Below, in pieces: positions 7,651-18,300 of a stretch of DNA of 32,012 nucleotides. This stretch comes from Clostridiales bacterium (GTDB taxonomy: Bacteria > Bacillota > Clostridia > Christensenellales > Pumilibacteraceae), in assembly GCA_003533505.1 (NCBI GenBank), contig DQGD01000010.1, positions 2,133-34,144 of the forward strand, written 5' to 3'. A program made the translations under genes and the position numbers. The notes under the pieces were generated by a model. The model ran no database searches and was not told the origin of the DNA. It was given only the letters and a program-made list of their open reading frames with translations. Within the stretch, counting starts at the first letter, position 1; the number at the start of each line of letters is the position of its first letter.

Positions 7651-8772
7651 ATGGAAGAAAAGAATTTAGAACCGATAACCGAAAATATCGACGATAAAGT
7701 ACAAGCGGCTTCCGTCACCGACGAGAACCTGATGGGCGATATGGGCGACGAAGCGCTGAGAGAAGAGCAAGCCGACGCGGCAAGCGCCGAAATAACCTAT
7801 AAGGAAATGAGCCCCTTCAGGCTCGTCATGCGCCGCTTCTTCCGCTCGAAATTGTCGATAGTAGGACTTGTAATGATTGTGTTCCTGTTCCTGTTCTCGT
7901 TTATGGGACCGGTGATTTACCGCGCGTGGGGAGAGGAAACGGTCGACTATTCCGAAACGATCAGCGAGATTTCGCAGACCTACACCATTACCACCGAGTC
8001 GGGCGAAAAGATTGAAGTCACCGAAGTCGTCACCTACGTCGGCTCGATAAACTCGCTCGCCAATCCCTCGATTACCCACCTTTTGGGCACCGACGATAAG
8101 GGCATGGACGTGTTCGCGCGCCTTATGTACGGCGGCAGAATTTCGCTGACAATCGGCTTTATTGTCGTTATTCTGGAAACGCTGGTAGGCGTAATCCTCG
8201 GCGGCATATCCGGCTACTTCGGCGGCTGGGTCGACCAGCTGATAATGCGTATAGTCGATATATTCAACTGTATTCCCACGCTCCCGATATTGCTTATCGC
8301 CTCCGCGGTCATCGACTCGTGGAATATCCCTGCGGACAAGCGTATTTACCTGCTTATGGCGATAATCACGATATTCAGCTGGAGCGGCGTGGCAAGGCTC
8401 GTCCGAGGGCAAATACTTTCGCTCAGAGAGCAGGAGTACATGACGGCAACCGAAGTCATGGGCATACCTACCTGGCGACGAATATTCCTGCATTTGCTGC
8501 CAAACGTAATGCCGCAGCTCATCGTTTCCATGACGCTCGGCTTAGGCAGCGTAATACTTTACGAGTCCACGCTCAGCTACCTCGGACTCGGCGTTCAGAT
8601 TCCGAAAGCCGCCTGGGGCACGATGATTGCCACCGCAAACGACCCGATAGTGCTCAGCTACCACATGAATATGTGGCTGCCGGCAGGTATCATGATAGTT
8701 ATCGCCGTGCTCGGCTTCAACTTCGTCGGCGACGGTCTGCGAGACGCAATGGACCCCAAGGCGAGAAAGTAA
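7651..8772 (+). CDS. oppC: Oligopeptide ABC transporter permease OppC/DppC
   Basis: The second permease subunit has 373 aa. I start at ATG 7651, 4 bases after the oppB stop and behind GGAG (7637-7640), rather than at the in-frame TTG 7582 inside oppB. An acidic N-terminal tail of about 50 residues precedes SPFRLVMRRFFRSKLSIVGL, the usual OppC N-terminal motif, and TM1. The loop after TM1 is longer than normal (about 60 residues, Thr/Glu-rich) before HLLGTDDKGMDVFARLMYGG. The EAA loop reads REQEYMTATEVMGIPTWRRI, and the end is DGLRDAMDPKARK. It is translationally close-coupled to oppB, while a 102-base gap separates it from oppD. Confidence 0.94.
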   Translation: MEEKNLEPITENIDDKVQAASVTDENLMGDMGDEALREEQADAASAEITYKEMSPFRLVMRRFFRSKLSIVGLVMIVFLFLFSFMGPVIYRAWGEETVDYSETISEISQTYTITTESGEKIEVTEVVTYVGSINSLANPSITHLLGTDDKGMDVFARLMYGGRISLTIGFIVVILETLVGVILGGISGYFGGWVDQLIMRIVDIFNCIPTLPILLIASAVIDSWNIPADKRIYLLMAIITIFSWSGVARLVRGQILSLREQEYMTATEVMGIPTWRRIFLHLLPNVMPQLIVSMTLGLGSVILYESTLSYLGLGVQIPKAAWGTMIATANDPIVLSYHMNMWLPAGIMIVIAVLGFNFVGDGLRDAMDPKARK

Positions 8773-8874
8773 ACGAAAGCTCCGCGCGCTTTTTCGCTCG
8801 GGCGGCGAGAGCGCGAGAAAACGCTTTTAAGGCAGCCGTTTCGTGCGTGCGAAAGCAGGATAAGGATTTTTGCA

Positions 8875-10050
8875 ATGATTAAAAAGGAAAAAAAGAAGTC
8901 GGATTATCTTACCATCAAGGAAAGCCGCGCTATCATCAAGCACAACGTCAAGCAGATGAAGTACTACGAGGCTTTGAAGCGCCGCAAACTCGACGAGAGC
9001 GAGTATACGCTCGAGATGAACGACGAAAACAATATCATCGAGCTCGACGACCTCCACACGAGCTTCTTTACCGACCGCGGCACCGTAAAGTCCGTCGACG
9101 GCGTTTCGTTTTCAATACCCAAAAATAAGATTCTGGGCGTTGTCGGCGAGTCCGGCTGCGGCAAGAGCGTTACTTCGCTGTCCATTATGCAGCTTGTGCA
9201 GGCGCCGCAAGGGCAGGTAACGGGCGGCAGAATCCGCTTCAATTCCGACGCGCTCGGCTATTCCGAAAACGGCAAAAAGCTGGGCTACGACATCGCGAAA
9301 ATGCCCACCGAAGTCATGCACAAAATTCGCGGCAAGGACATCACCATGATTTTCCAGGAGCCTATGACCAGCCTCAACCCGGTGTTCACCATCGGCTACC
9401 AGCTGGACGAGGTTTCCTTCCTCCACACTCCGGAAAAGACCAAAGAGGAGGTTAAAGCTTACAGTATCGAAATGCTGAATAAGGTCGGCATCTCGATGCC
9501 CGAGCGCGTGTATTCGGCTTACCCCCACGAGCTTTCCGGCGGTATGCGCCAGCGCGTCATGATAGCTATGGCGCTTGCCGGCAACCCGAAGCTGATTATC
9601 GCCGACGAGCCGACTACGGCGCTCGACGTCACCATTCAGGCTCAGATTCTCGAGCTTTTGAAGGACTTGCAGCGCAATCAGGGCTGCTCGATTATGCTGA
9701 TAACCCACGACCTCGGCGTTATTGCCGAAATGGCGGACGAGGTTGTCGTCATGTACGCAGGCAAGGTCATCGAGCGCGGCACCGCGAGCGAGATTTTCCA
9801 CAATCCGCTGCACCCGTACACGATAGGTCTGCAAAAGAGCAAGCCGCTGATTACTTCCGACTCCAACGAGCCGCTGTACTCCATTCCCGGTCAGGTTCCC
9901 AACCCCATAAATCTCCCGAACACCTGCTACTTCAAGAACAGATGCTCGAAATGTACCGCAAAGTGCAACGGCGAGTATCCTCACGAAATAAAGTACAACG
10001 ACGAGCACTACGTTTCGTGCTATTTGTACGAGGAGCGCAACGATGACTGA
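8875..10050 (+). CDS. oppD: Oligopeptide ABC transporter ATPase OppD/DppD
   Basis: This cytoplasmic ATPase subunit (391 aa) powers peptide import. Walker A is GESGCGKS (91-98), the signature is LSGGMRQR (220-227), Walker B is LIIADEP (240-246), and the H-loop lies in ITHDLG. The C-terminal oligo_HPY region carries a Cys cluster (CYFKNRCSKCTAKC, then VSCYLY) of the kind reported to hold a 4Fe-4S cluster in some Opp/Dpp ATPases. The N-terminus has about 50 extra, mostly basic residues (MIKKEKKKSDYL, KHNVKQMKYYEALKRRK) before the nucleotide-binding domain begins. AAGGAT at 8862-8867 supports the start. Its stop overlaps the oppF start by 8 bases. Confidence 0.95.
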   Translation: MIKKEKKKSDYLTIKESRAIIKHNVKQMKYYEALKRRKLDESEYTLEMNDENNIIELDDLHTSFFTDRGTVKSVDGVSFSIPKNKILGVVGESGCGKSVTSLSIMQLVQAPQGQVTGGRIRFNSDALGYSENGKKLGYDIAKMPTEVMHKIRGKDITMIFQEPMTSLNPVFTIGYQLDEVSFLHTPEKTKEEVKAYSIEMLNKVGISMPERVYSAYPHELSGGMRQRVMIAMALAGNPKLIIADEPTTALDVTIQAQILELLKDLQRNQGCSIMLITHDLGVIAEMADEVVVMYAGKVIERGTASEIFHNPLHPYTIGLQKSKPLITSDSNEPLYSIPGQVPNPINLPNTCYFKNRCSKCTAKCNGEYPHEIKYNDEHYVSCYLYEERNDD

Positions 10051-11506
10051 GAATAAGAACAAGAAAAACAAAGCCGCGTGCGCCGCTTGCGACGTCAAGT
10101 CCGACGAGGCATGCGCCGCTTGCGATAAAATAACCGTCACCGAAACTGTCTGCGCGAGCTGCGAAACGCGTTCGGAAGAGAATTGCAACGGTTGCGAAAT
10201 CGTTACCGATACCGTTTGCGCTGTCTGCGAAAACCGAGGCGAAGCTTGCGCCGATTGCGGCGGTGAAACCTCGCAAATCGTGCCCGAGTATACTCCCGAC
10301 CCCGAGTACATTCTCGAGGTGCACGACTTAAAGAAATACTTTCCGATAAAGAAATCGATGTTCGGTAAGCCGCTGGTTTACCTCAAAGCCGTGGACAACG
10401 TCAGCTTTTCCGTAAAACCCGGCACGACTATCGGCGTAGTCGGCGAGTCCGGCTGCGGCAAAACCACGCTGGGAAGAACGATACTAAAGCTTTACGAGCC
10501 GAACGGCGGCAAGATTTTCTTCGAGGGCGACGACATAACCGACCTTAAGCGCAGCGAAATGCGCAAGTACCGCACCGATATTCAGCTGATTTTCCAGGAC
10601 CCGTACTCGTCGCTTCCGCCCAGAATGACCGTCGGCAATATAATTTCCGAAGCGGTCAAAGTGCATCATATCGTACCCAAAGAGCAGGTGCACGACTACG
10701 TTCTCGACACGATGAAGAAATGCGGTTTGCAGCCGCAGTATTACGACCGCTATCCGCACGAGTTTTCGGGCGGTCAGCGCCAGCGTATCTGTATCGCGCG
10801 CGCACTTGCCGTCAAGCCCAAGCTTGTCATCTGCGACGAGCCTGTTTCCGCGCTCGACGTGTCCATTCAGGCGCAGATAATCAACCTTTTGAAAGAATTG
10901 CAGCAGAGAATGGGGCTCACCTACGTCTTTATTTCTCACGACTTGTCGGTTGTCAAGTACATTACCGACCAGATTTTGGTCATGTACCTCGGCAACATGA
11001 TGGAACTCGGCGACACAGACGAAATCTTTGACAATCCGATGCACCCGTACACCAAAGCGCTGTTCTCCGCAGTGCCCGTGCCCGACCCGGACGTCAAGAT
11101 GAACCGCATAATTCTCGCCGGCGATATTCCGTCGCCCGCAAATCCGCCTAAGGGCTGCAAATTCCACACCCGTTGCTCCGAATGTATGAACGTCTGCCGC
11201 ATGGTCGAGCCGTCGTACCACGAGGTGAGTAAAGGTCATTTCGTCGCTTGCCACCTGTACGACAGCGAGATAATGTCGAAACTCGACTACTACGACGTCG
11301 AGTACGCTCGACTTGAAGCGGAAGCCGCTCGTAAAGCCGAGGAGGAAGCGAGAAGCAAAGCCGAGAGAAGGGCAAAAAACCCGTTTATCAAGGCTTGGGA
11401 TAAGACCAAATCGCTCTTTAAGAAAAAGGACAAGTCGGCTGACGAAACGAATACCGTTGCAGCCGAGGAAAAACAGTCCTCCGAAGAGCCGAAAAACGGT
11501 GACTGA
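10043..11506 (+). CDS. oppF: Oligopeptide ABC transporter ATPase OppF/DppF with Cys-rich N-terminal extension
   Basis: This is the second ATPase of the importer, at 487 aa against about 310-340 typically. Walker A is GESGCGKTT (134-142), the signature FSGGQRQR (241-248) and Walker B LVICDEP (261-267). The C-terminal oligo_HPY part has CKFHTRCSECMNVC and FVACHLY, a likely iron-sulfur or zinc site. Two additions stand out. Residues 1-75 hold six CxxC pairs (13/16, 24/27, 37/40, 48/51, 59/62, 69/72) at spacings of 10-13. Residues of about 415-487 form a charged, probably coiled-coil tail (ARLEAEAARKAEEEARSKAE, then KKKDKSAD). The start overlaps the oppD stop, so translation is coupled. The core function is certain; the role of the extension is unknown. 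Confidence 0.94.
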   Translation: MTENKNKKNKAACAACDVKSDEACAACDKITVTETVCASCETRSEENCNGCEIVTDTVCAVCENRGEACADCGGETSQIVPEYTPDPEYILEVHDLKKYFPIKKSMFGKPLVYLKAVDNVSFSVKPGTTIGVVGESGCGKTTLGRTILKLYEPNGGKIFFEGDDITDLKRSEMRKYRTDIQLIFQDPYSSLPPRMTVGNIISEAVKVHHIVPKEQVHDYVLDTMKKCGLQPQYYDRYPHEFSGGQRQRICIARALAVKPKLVICDEPVSALDVSIQAQIINLLKELQQRMGLTYVFISHDLSVVKYITDQILVMYLGNMMELGDTDEIFDNPMHPYTKALFSAVPVPDPDVKMNRIILAGDIPSPANPPKGCKFHTRCSECMNVCRMVEPSYHEVSKGHFVACHLYDSEIMSKLDYYDVEYARLEAEAARKAEEEARSKAERRAKNPFIKAWDKTKSLFKKKDKSADETNTVAAEEKQSSEEPKNGD

Positions 11507-11508
11507 TT

Positions 11509-11760
11509 GTGTCCGATAAGTCCGAAAAAAAGCCGAAGAAGCAAAAGCCGAAGTTTGTCGACGACGGAAGAACGATTTACAGCATGGAAAACGTCCCGTC
11601 GCGCACCGGAAAGACGGGCAGGGACGACGGCTTTCGCACCACGCGCAAGGAGCGCAGGGCAATGCGCCGCGCCGCGCTGTTGTACTACCTGCCGCGATTG
11701 GGCATAGCCGTGGCTTGTTTCGCGCTCACCGCCGTACTACTATGGTTGTGGCTTAAATAG
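11509..11760 (+). CDS. Small single-pass membrane protein, unknown
   Basis: 83 aa from a GTG two bases after the oppF stop, so probably translated by coupling; the ribosome site (GGTGA) is weak. The first 60 residues are highly charged (KSEKKPKKQKPKFVDDGRTI; YSMENVPSRTGKTGRDDGF; TTRKERRAMRRA), followed by one membrane helix (LGIAVACFALTAVLLWLWL) ending at the C-terminus. This predicts a cytoplasmic basic tail with a C-terminal anchor. I recognise no named family, although DDGRTIxxM motifs occur in small clostridial membrane proteins. As last gene of the opp operon it could be an accessory or regulator of the ATPases; that is inference. Confidence 0.7.
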   Translation: MSDKSEKKPKKQKPKFVDDGRTIYSMENVPSRTGKTGRDDGFRTTRKERRAMRRAALLYYLPRLGIAVACFALTAVLLWLWLK

Positions 11761-11811
11761 TAGGCTGACGTTTGAAGGACAAAGCTGCAATCAAAACATA
11801 AAAATAATCGC

Positions 11812-11846
11812 AAGAGTCGATTCGCATACCGCGTTTCGACTTTTTT
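11812..11846 (+). terminator. Terminator of the opp operon
   Basis: AAGAGTCGA (11812-11820) pairs with TCGACTTTT (11836-11844, one G-U), across a 15-nt loop, and T-rich sequence follows to 11846. It lies 52 bases after the last gene of the operon. Confidence 0.7.
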
Positions 11847-11895
11847 GTATAACGGCGCATTGACATGCCGCGAAGAGAGAACACGAACGCACGGA

Positions 11896-11917
11896 CTGCA
11901 ATAAAACTGCAATAAAA
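11896..11917 (+). repeat. Tandem 11-bp repeat, two copies
   Basis: CTGCAATAAAA occurs twice head to tail (11896-11906, 11907-11917) in the intergenic region before the protease gene. Confidence 0.85.
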
Positions 11918-12006
11918 CGGTCAAAATACAAACCGCACGGGTTGAAAAATAAAAAGACGAGAGAAGGGGGAAACTAAACGAAAGGAAACTGCGGCGAAAC
12001 GTATAA

Positions 12007-12033
12007 ATGTATAAGTATATGCTCTTTATACAT
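12007..12033. repeat. Inverted repeat, possible operator
   Basis: ATGTATAA (12007-12014) and its exact complement TTATACAT (12026-12033) are separated by 11 bases. It lies over 200 bases upstream of the protease promoter, so a direct role is uncertain. Confidence 0.45.
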
Positions 12034-12238
12034 AAAATCGGTGTAATTATACATGCGTTTCACTTTACCGTAAAAAAGCCGATTTGTCGGGATTTATAAA
12101 CGTTTTCACTAAACTTTCATTTTTATTCACATAGTTGCTTTTGTCAAATAAATCGGAAAAATACACTTTTTTGTCAAAAAAATCGCGATTTTCACGCCGT
12201 TTATATATTTATCGGATTTTTTGCGAAAATTTTTCCGT

Positions 12239-12267
12239 TTGACAGCCCCGATTCGTTATGATATAAT
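12239..12267 (+). promoter_or_regulatory. Consensus promoter of the surface protease operon
   Basis: TTGACA (12239-12244), 17 nt, TATAAT (12262-12267), with TGA immediately before the -10 (extended -10). A/T tracts precede the -35. This matches the consensus at all twelve hexamer bases, implying strong expression unless repressed. The leader to the ATG at 12379 is about 105 nt. Confidence 0.9.
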
Positions 12268-12334
12268 ATAGCAAAATGAAGCGCAGTCAATAAAATTCAT
12301 TAATAGTGTATAAACTGAATACCAGATACTGAAT

Positions 12335-12361
12335 TACATACACTACATACACTACATACGC
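12335..12361 (+). repeat. Three tandem 9-bp units in the mRNA leader
   Basis: TACATACAC (12335-12343), TACATACAC (12344-12352) and TACATACGC (12353-12361) lie just before the AAAGGAGA ribosome site. The leader is probably unstructured and accessible here. Slippage of these units would change the leader length without affecting the frame. Confidence 0.85.
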
Positions 12362-12378
12362 TGCGCAAAGGAGAACAA

Positions 12379-15300
12379 ATGCGTACAAAAATAGTATCCG
12401 CATTGATGGTAATGGTCCTGCTTGCCGGAGTAATCACCGGCGCGACCCTCGGCATAGCGTCCGTGGGCGGCGGAACTGTTTCCAAGCCGAGCTCTGAGGT
12501 CACCGTCGCGGGTAGCGGGGATAACCAACTCCGCGTCATTCAGTGCGAAGATAAGCTTACGCAGGAGCAGGTTGCTTCTCAGATTAAGGCAAAGTACCTT
12601 ATCGAAAACAACGGTTACCGCGACGACGACGAAGTGGTCGCTATCGTTAAGGTAGCGGGCGACTCGCTTATCGACGTGTACAACGACGGCGCAACCTCGG
12701 CGTACAGTGTGAGCGAATACGCGGCTTCCGCAGCCGGTAAGGCAAAGACGAGCGAAATCAAGAGCCGTCAGTCGCGCGTCGTTTCCTCGCTCTACTCAAA
12801 AGGTCTGATAAGCGGAATCGAATACAGATACTCCACGATTATGAATGCCGTCGCGGTCAAGACCGAGTACGGTAAGATTTCAGATATCGAAAAAATCGCA
12901 GGAGTCGAGGGCACGATACTTTCCGACACCTTCAACAGGGTGGAAACGCAGAGCATAGAGGACAAAGTTTCCTTTAACCCCGTCGACATTTACGATACCG
13001 GTATCTACAAAGCCGACAGCGTTTCCTACACCGGTGTAGGCACCTCCGTCGCGGTGCTCGACTCGGGCTTTGACAAGACGCACTCCGTGTTCTCGTCGCT
13101 GCCCCACGTCACCGATGACTCTCAGCTCATGATAAAGCAGGGCGACGTCAGAAAAGCGCTCGCAGCCACCGACAACAAGCTCAACGCAGTCAAGACCACG
13201 GCAGGGCTCAAGTTTTCCGACGTATGGTTCTCCAATAAAATTCCGTTCTCCTACGACTACGCGGACAAGGACGCCGACGTTTTCCCCTATGATTCCGAGC
13301 ACGGCACGCACGTTGCCGGCATCATCGGCGGACAAGATGACGTAATACAGGGTATCGCTCCCGATACTCAGCTTGTCCTTATGAAAGTTTTCCCCGACCT
13401 CGACGATGGCGGCAAAACCGAGGATATTCTCGCGGCTCTCGAGGACGCGGTGATTATCGGCGTCGACGCAATCAACATGTCGCTGGGCACGTCCTGCGGC
13501 TTCACCACCGAGGAAGACAACGAACAGCTCAATAAAGTCTACGAGAGCATCGGAGCGAGCGGCATCAGCCTTATCACTGCCGCAAGCAACAGCTACAGCT
13601 CAAGCTTCGGCGGCGCGCAGGGCGACACCAACTTCGTGACCAACCCCGACTCGGGCACCGTCGGCGCGCCGTCCACCTACAAGTCCGCGCTTTCCGTCGC
13701 CTCCATTTCGGGCACGAAGAGCCATTACCTCGTGGGCAATATCAGCGACGACGGCAACGACGGACAGATTTTCTTCTATAAGGAATCCAACTCCATAACC
13801 GCCGAGGAAAACAACTTCATTCAGGAACTTATCGACCGCGGAGAGATGGGCGCAGAAGAGACCAAGACGTTCGAGTACGTCACCGTCCCGGGCGTAGGTC
13901 TCAGAGTAAGCTTCGCGCAGTTCGGCTCGAAAGAGAGCAAGCCGCTGAAGGGCAAGATAGCGCTTGTCCGCCGCGGCACCAACACGTTCGAGGAAAAAGC
14001 GGCGCTCGCAAGGGATTACGGCGCGGCAGCCTGCATTATCTATAATAATATAGACGGCGACATTCTCATGTCGATGGGCAAGACCGACCACGTTCCGACC
14101 ATTTCCATCTCGAAAGACGACGGCGAAAAGCTGGCGCAGAAGTCGAGAGGAACGATAACCGTCAGCGCCGGTTACGCCGCAGGTCCGTTCATGTCCGACT
14201 TCTCCAGCTGGGGTCCGACGCCCTCGCTCGAGCTCAAGCCCGAAATCACCGCTCACGGCGGCAACATCAAGTCCGCTATCCCGGGTAGCTACACCGACGA
14301 GAACGGCAAGACCGTTTACCGCTATGACGAGCTGTCCGGTACGTCGATGGCAACGCCTAACCTCTGCGGTATAGTCGTGCTTATCCGTCAGTACCTCAAG
14401 GACACCTATCCCGAGCTCACGCCGCAGGAAATGATGAACATGGCTAACCAGCTCATGATGTCGTCGGCTAAGATTGTCAAGAACGAGGAGAACAATCCGT
14501 ACTCCCCGAGAAAGCAGGGCGCAGGCCTTGCCGACCTCTATAACACCGTAAACACCAAAGCGTACATAACCGTCGACGGCAGCGACCGCACCAAGCTCGA
14601 GCTCGGCGACGACAAGACGCGCAGCGGCGTTTATAAAATGGAATTCAACCTCGTCAACCTGTCGAACGAAGTGCTTAAGTACAATCTTTCGCTCGACACC
14701 ATGACCGAAAGCGTTTCCTCGTCCGACGAGCGCCACGTTGCCGAAACCCCGACGATGCTCGACGGCACGAACTTCGTGCTTGCAGCCAAGACCGGCTCGA
14801 ACGGCTCGGTAAACGGCAATGAGATTACGGTAGAGCCGAACGGCACCGTAAAGCTTTCGCTCATTCTCACGCTCAACGACGCCGACAAGAAGTATATCGA
14901 CTCGCACTTCGAGAACGGCATGTACGTCGAGGGCTTTGTCAAGCTCGAAGACGTGAACGTAAAGACGGGTGAGGAGAAGAAAATCGACCTTAACATCCCG
15001 TACCTCGCGTTCTACGGCGACTGGACAGAGGCCCCCATGTTCGACAAGACCTACTACGAAGTGGAGAGCGAGGCTCACGACGCGGCAATCGACGAGGAGG
15101 ACAAGCTCAAAGCCGATTACTACGCGACCACGCCTTACGGCTCCTATGTGTATAACTATCTTATACCGCTCGGCACCTATCTCTACGATATAGACACGAG
15201 CAAGTACGACGAAATTCCGGCAAGCGAGGAGCACATCGCTATCGGCGAGAAGCTGGGCGCAATCGACGGTATTTCCACCGTCTACGCGGGACTGCTGCGC

Positions 15301-18300
15301 GGCGCAAAGCAAATGGACTTCACCATTACCGACAAGGTAACGGGCGAAACCGTGTGGACGTACACCGACTACAACGCGACCAAGTCCTACGGCTACGGCA
15401 ACACGCCGATGCCTTATCACGAGAGCCTTAAGCTCACGTCCAAGAAACAGAACTTCGTCAACAACCGTCAGTACGAATTCAAGATGAGCGGCAAGCTCGA
15501 CTACGGCGAGGACGGCGGCGTTAATACTAACAAGCGCAACACGTTTGACTTCGACTTCTATTTCGACAACGAAGCGCCCGTAATCAGAAACGCTACTTAT
15601 GAAAAAATCTACGACAAGACGCTGAAAAAGGACCGTTATTACATTAACCTCACCGTCTACGACAACCAATACGCAATGTCGATAACGCCTATCCTGTTCA
15701 CCTCGTCCAGCAGCTACAGCATTCTGTCCAAGAACCCGATACCGGTTTACAGTCAGCGCGGCAGCGATACGGTAGTGCGCTTTGAGATAACCGATTACCT
15801 TGACGCGATTTACGAGGACCAGCTTATCACCAGCGCGCTCGCGTTCTCCGTGGACGACTACGCGCTCAACTCCAATATCTTCCTCTGCCAGCTCCCCGGC
15901 ACCAAGGGCGATTTCAAGTTTACGAACGACGGCACCGACACGGGCAGCGAGCTGATTATCCTGTCCTGCTATGAGGACGAGGTAATCGATTTGACGAAGT
16001 ACCTTTACACCGCCGACGCTTCCGTCGACGCGGACAAGTCGTACCTTAACCACCTCGTGTGGACGTCGTCCAACACCGACATCATCGAGGTAGAGGAAGG
16101 CTTGCTGAAAGCCAAAGCCGTGGGCAGAGCGACCGTTTCGGTCACCGAGCGCATGGAATTGAAACAGGCGGTAATGATAATCAATGTCAAGTCGCGAGAG
16201 AAGGGCACGAGCGACGAGAACAAGATAACCGATGTTTCCGACGCTCGCATCGAAAGCCTGAAGTTTACCGGCTTTAAGACGACTTACGCGTTCGCGCGAG
16301 CCGCGCAGACCAGCGAAATCGGCAAGACCGGCGAATACAACTCGTTGCTTTCCATGAACGGAGTCAGCCTGTACCCCGGCGAAAAATTCCTGCTCAGCTA
16401 TGACTTCAACCCGTGGTACGCCGAGTCGAGATACGATTTAAGGTACGTTTCCAGCAACGAATCGGTCTTGAAAGTCGACAACGAGGGCAACGTTTCCGCA
16501 CTCGGCGAGGGTAGCGCTACCGTCACGCTGATTGCGACCGACAAGACGACGGGCAGGGATTCCAATATCCGCGCCAGCCTGTCGGTGAACGTCAAAAACC
16601 CGTTCATTATCGAAAACCGCACGCTCGTGGCTTACAAGGGCTTGGGCGGCGACGTCGTAATCCCCGACGACGAGGGCATACTGTACATCGGTTCGTTCGC
16701 GTTCTGTCTGTACACCACCGACCGTAACGTCGAGCTTACCGAGGACGACTACGACGCCAACAAGGTGCCCGAAAGCAACAAGACGATTACCAGCGTGACC
16801 GTCCCCGAGGGCGTTCAGGAAATCCAGAAGTACGCGTTCTACAACTGCGAGAAGCTGGAGAGAGTAACGCTTCCCGAATCGCTGAAGTATATCAGAGAAT
16901 ATGCGTTCTACGGCGACAAGAAGCTGGGCGCGGTAGACCTTAAAAAGGATACAATCGTAATCGGCGCTAATGCGTTCCGCGGCTGCGCGTCGCTCACGAG
17001 CATTGACCTCAGCAAGGTTTACGCAATCGGCGACAGCGCGTTCCGCGGCTGCACCTCGCTTGAAGAAGTCAACCTCGTTACGCTCCGTAACGCGGGCACG
17101 CAGATTTTCAGCGGCGCGTCCAAGCTCAAAACCATAGGAATGACCGAGAACACCCGCCTGTCCTACGCAATGTTCGCAGGCACGGCGATTGAGGAGCTCA
17201 ACCTTTACGAGAGAATAGAGGTGCCGCAATTCTGCTTCGCCAACTGCGACAAGCTGAGAAGAGTCACCGTAAAGAATCCTATTCTCACCATCGGCTTCGG
17301 CTCGTTCAGCGGCTGCACGTCGCTCACCGAGTTCAATTACGACGAGGGAGTGACGGTAGGCGAGTTCGGCGCGCAGGCGTTCTACAACGACACCTCGCTC
17401 GTCAGATTCAAGCTCCCGAACAACGAGGTTACTCTGGGCGGCTACTGCTTCTACAAGTGCGAAAACCTTTCGGAAATAGTGTTTGACGCAAACAGCAGCA
17501 TCACCGGCATCGGCGGCACGATTTTCCAGGATACCAACCTTTCGACCTTCACCGTTTCCGCTGCCAATCCTAATTACAGCGTGTCTGCGGACGGCAGGCT
17601 GCTGCTCTCCAAAGACGGCAAGACGATAATCTTCGCAGCTCTCGGCGACGCAAGCAACGTCGCTGCGCAAAGCTACGATTACGGCACGCTCGTGCTCGGC
17701 GAAGAGTATGCGGAGATTGCGCCCGGCGCGTTTGCCGGCGTCAACGTCAAGACCGTCGAAATCAAGAACAAGAATATGAAGATAGGCAAGTACGCGTTCG
17801 CCAACAACACGAGCATCGAAACGCTTATTCTTCCCGTGGACGGCAACGTCGAAATCGACGAATTCGCGTTCGCGTATGCGTCTAACCTCAAAGATATTCA
17901 GAACCTTAACTACGTCAAGAAAATAGGCGACTATGCGTTCAGAAGCATCGGCGCGACCAAAATCGTGCTGGGCGACGGACTCACCTGCGGCGAGGGCGCG
18001 TTCTTCGAGTCGGACGTAATCACGCTGACTATCGGTAAAAACTCCTCCTTAGGCATGGGCGCGTTCCAGAACTGCAAGGCGCTCGCGAGAGTCAACTTCC
18101 CGACGCTTGCGGACGGCGAGAACGCAAACGTGACGCTGGGCATCGCATGCTTTGCCAACGACGGCGCGCTGTACGCAACGGGCGACGGCGATAACTTCAG
18201 CCTCAGAAACATCACCAACGAAGTGCCCACGCAGGCATTCTACGGCTGCGTGACGTTGAAAGCGGTTGACCTTACCGGAGTTGCGGCAATCGGCAACGCG

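Larger units (their letters stand above)
11761..12378. other. Long AT-rich intergenic region before the giant protease gene
   Basis: 618 bases without a gene. Contents in order: the opp terminator; a tandem 11-bp duplication CTGCAATAAAA (11896-11917); an inverted repeat ATGTATAA/TTATACAT (12007-12014 with 12026-12033); a direct repeat of TTTTGTCAAA-AAATCG near 12140-12155 and 12169-12187; A/T tracts at 12160-12236 that could serve as UP elements; the promoter at 12239-12267; and a 9-bp triplicate in the leader. The repeated TTGTCAA motif and the palindrome are candidate regulator sites, but I cannot name a regulator. Confidence 0.55.

Noticed and set aside
11860..11865. TTGACA as a -35 box
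   Set aside because: There is no TATAAT-like sequence 16-18 bases downstream; the true promoter lies at 12239-12267.
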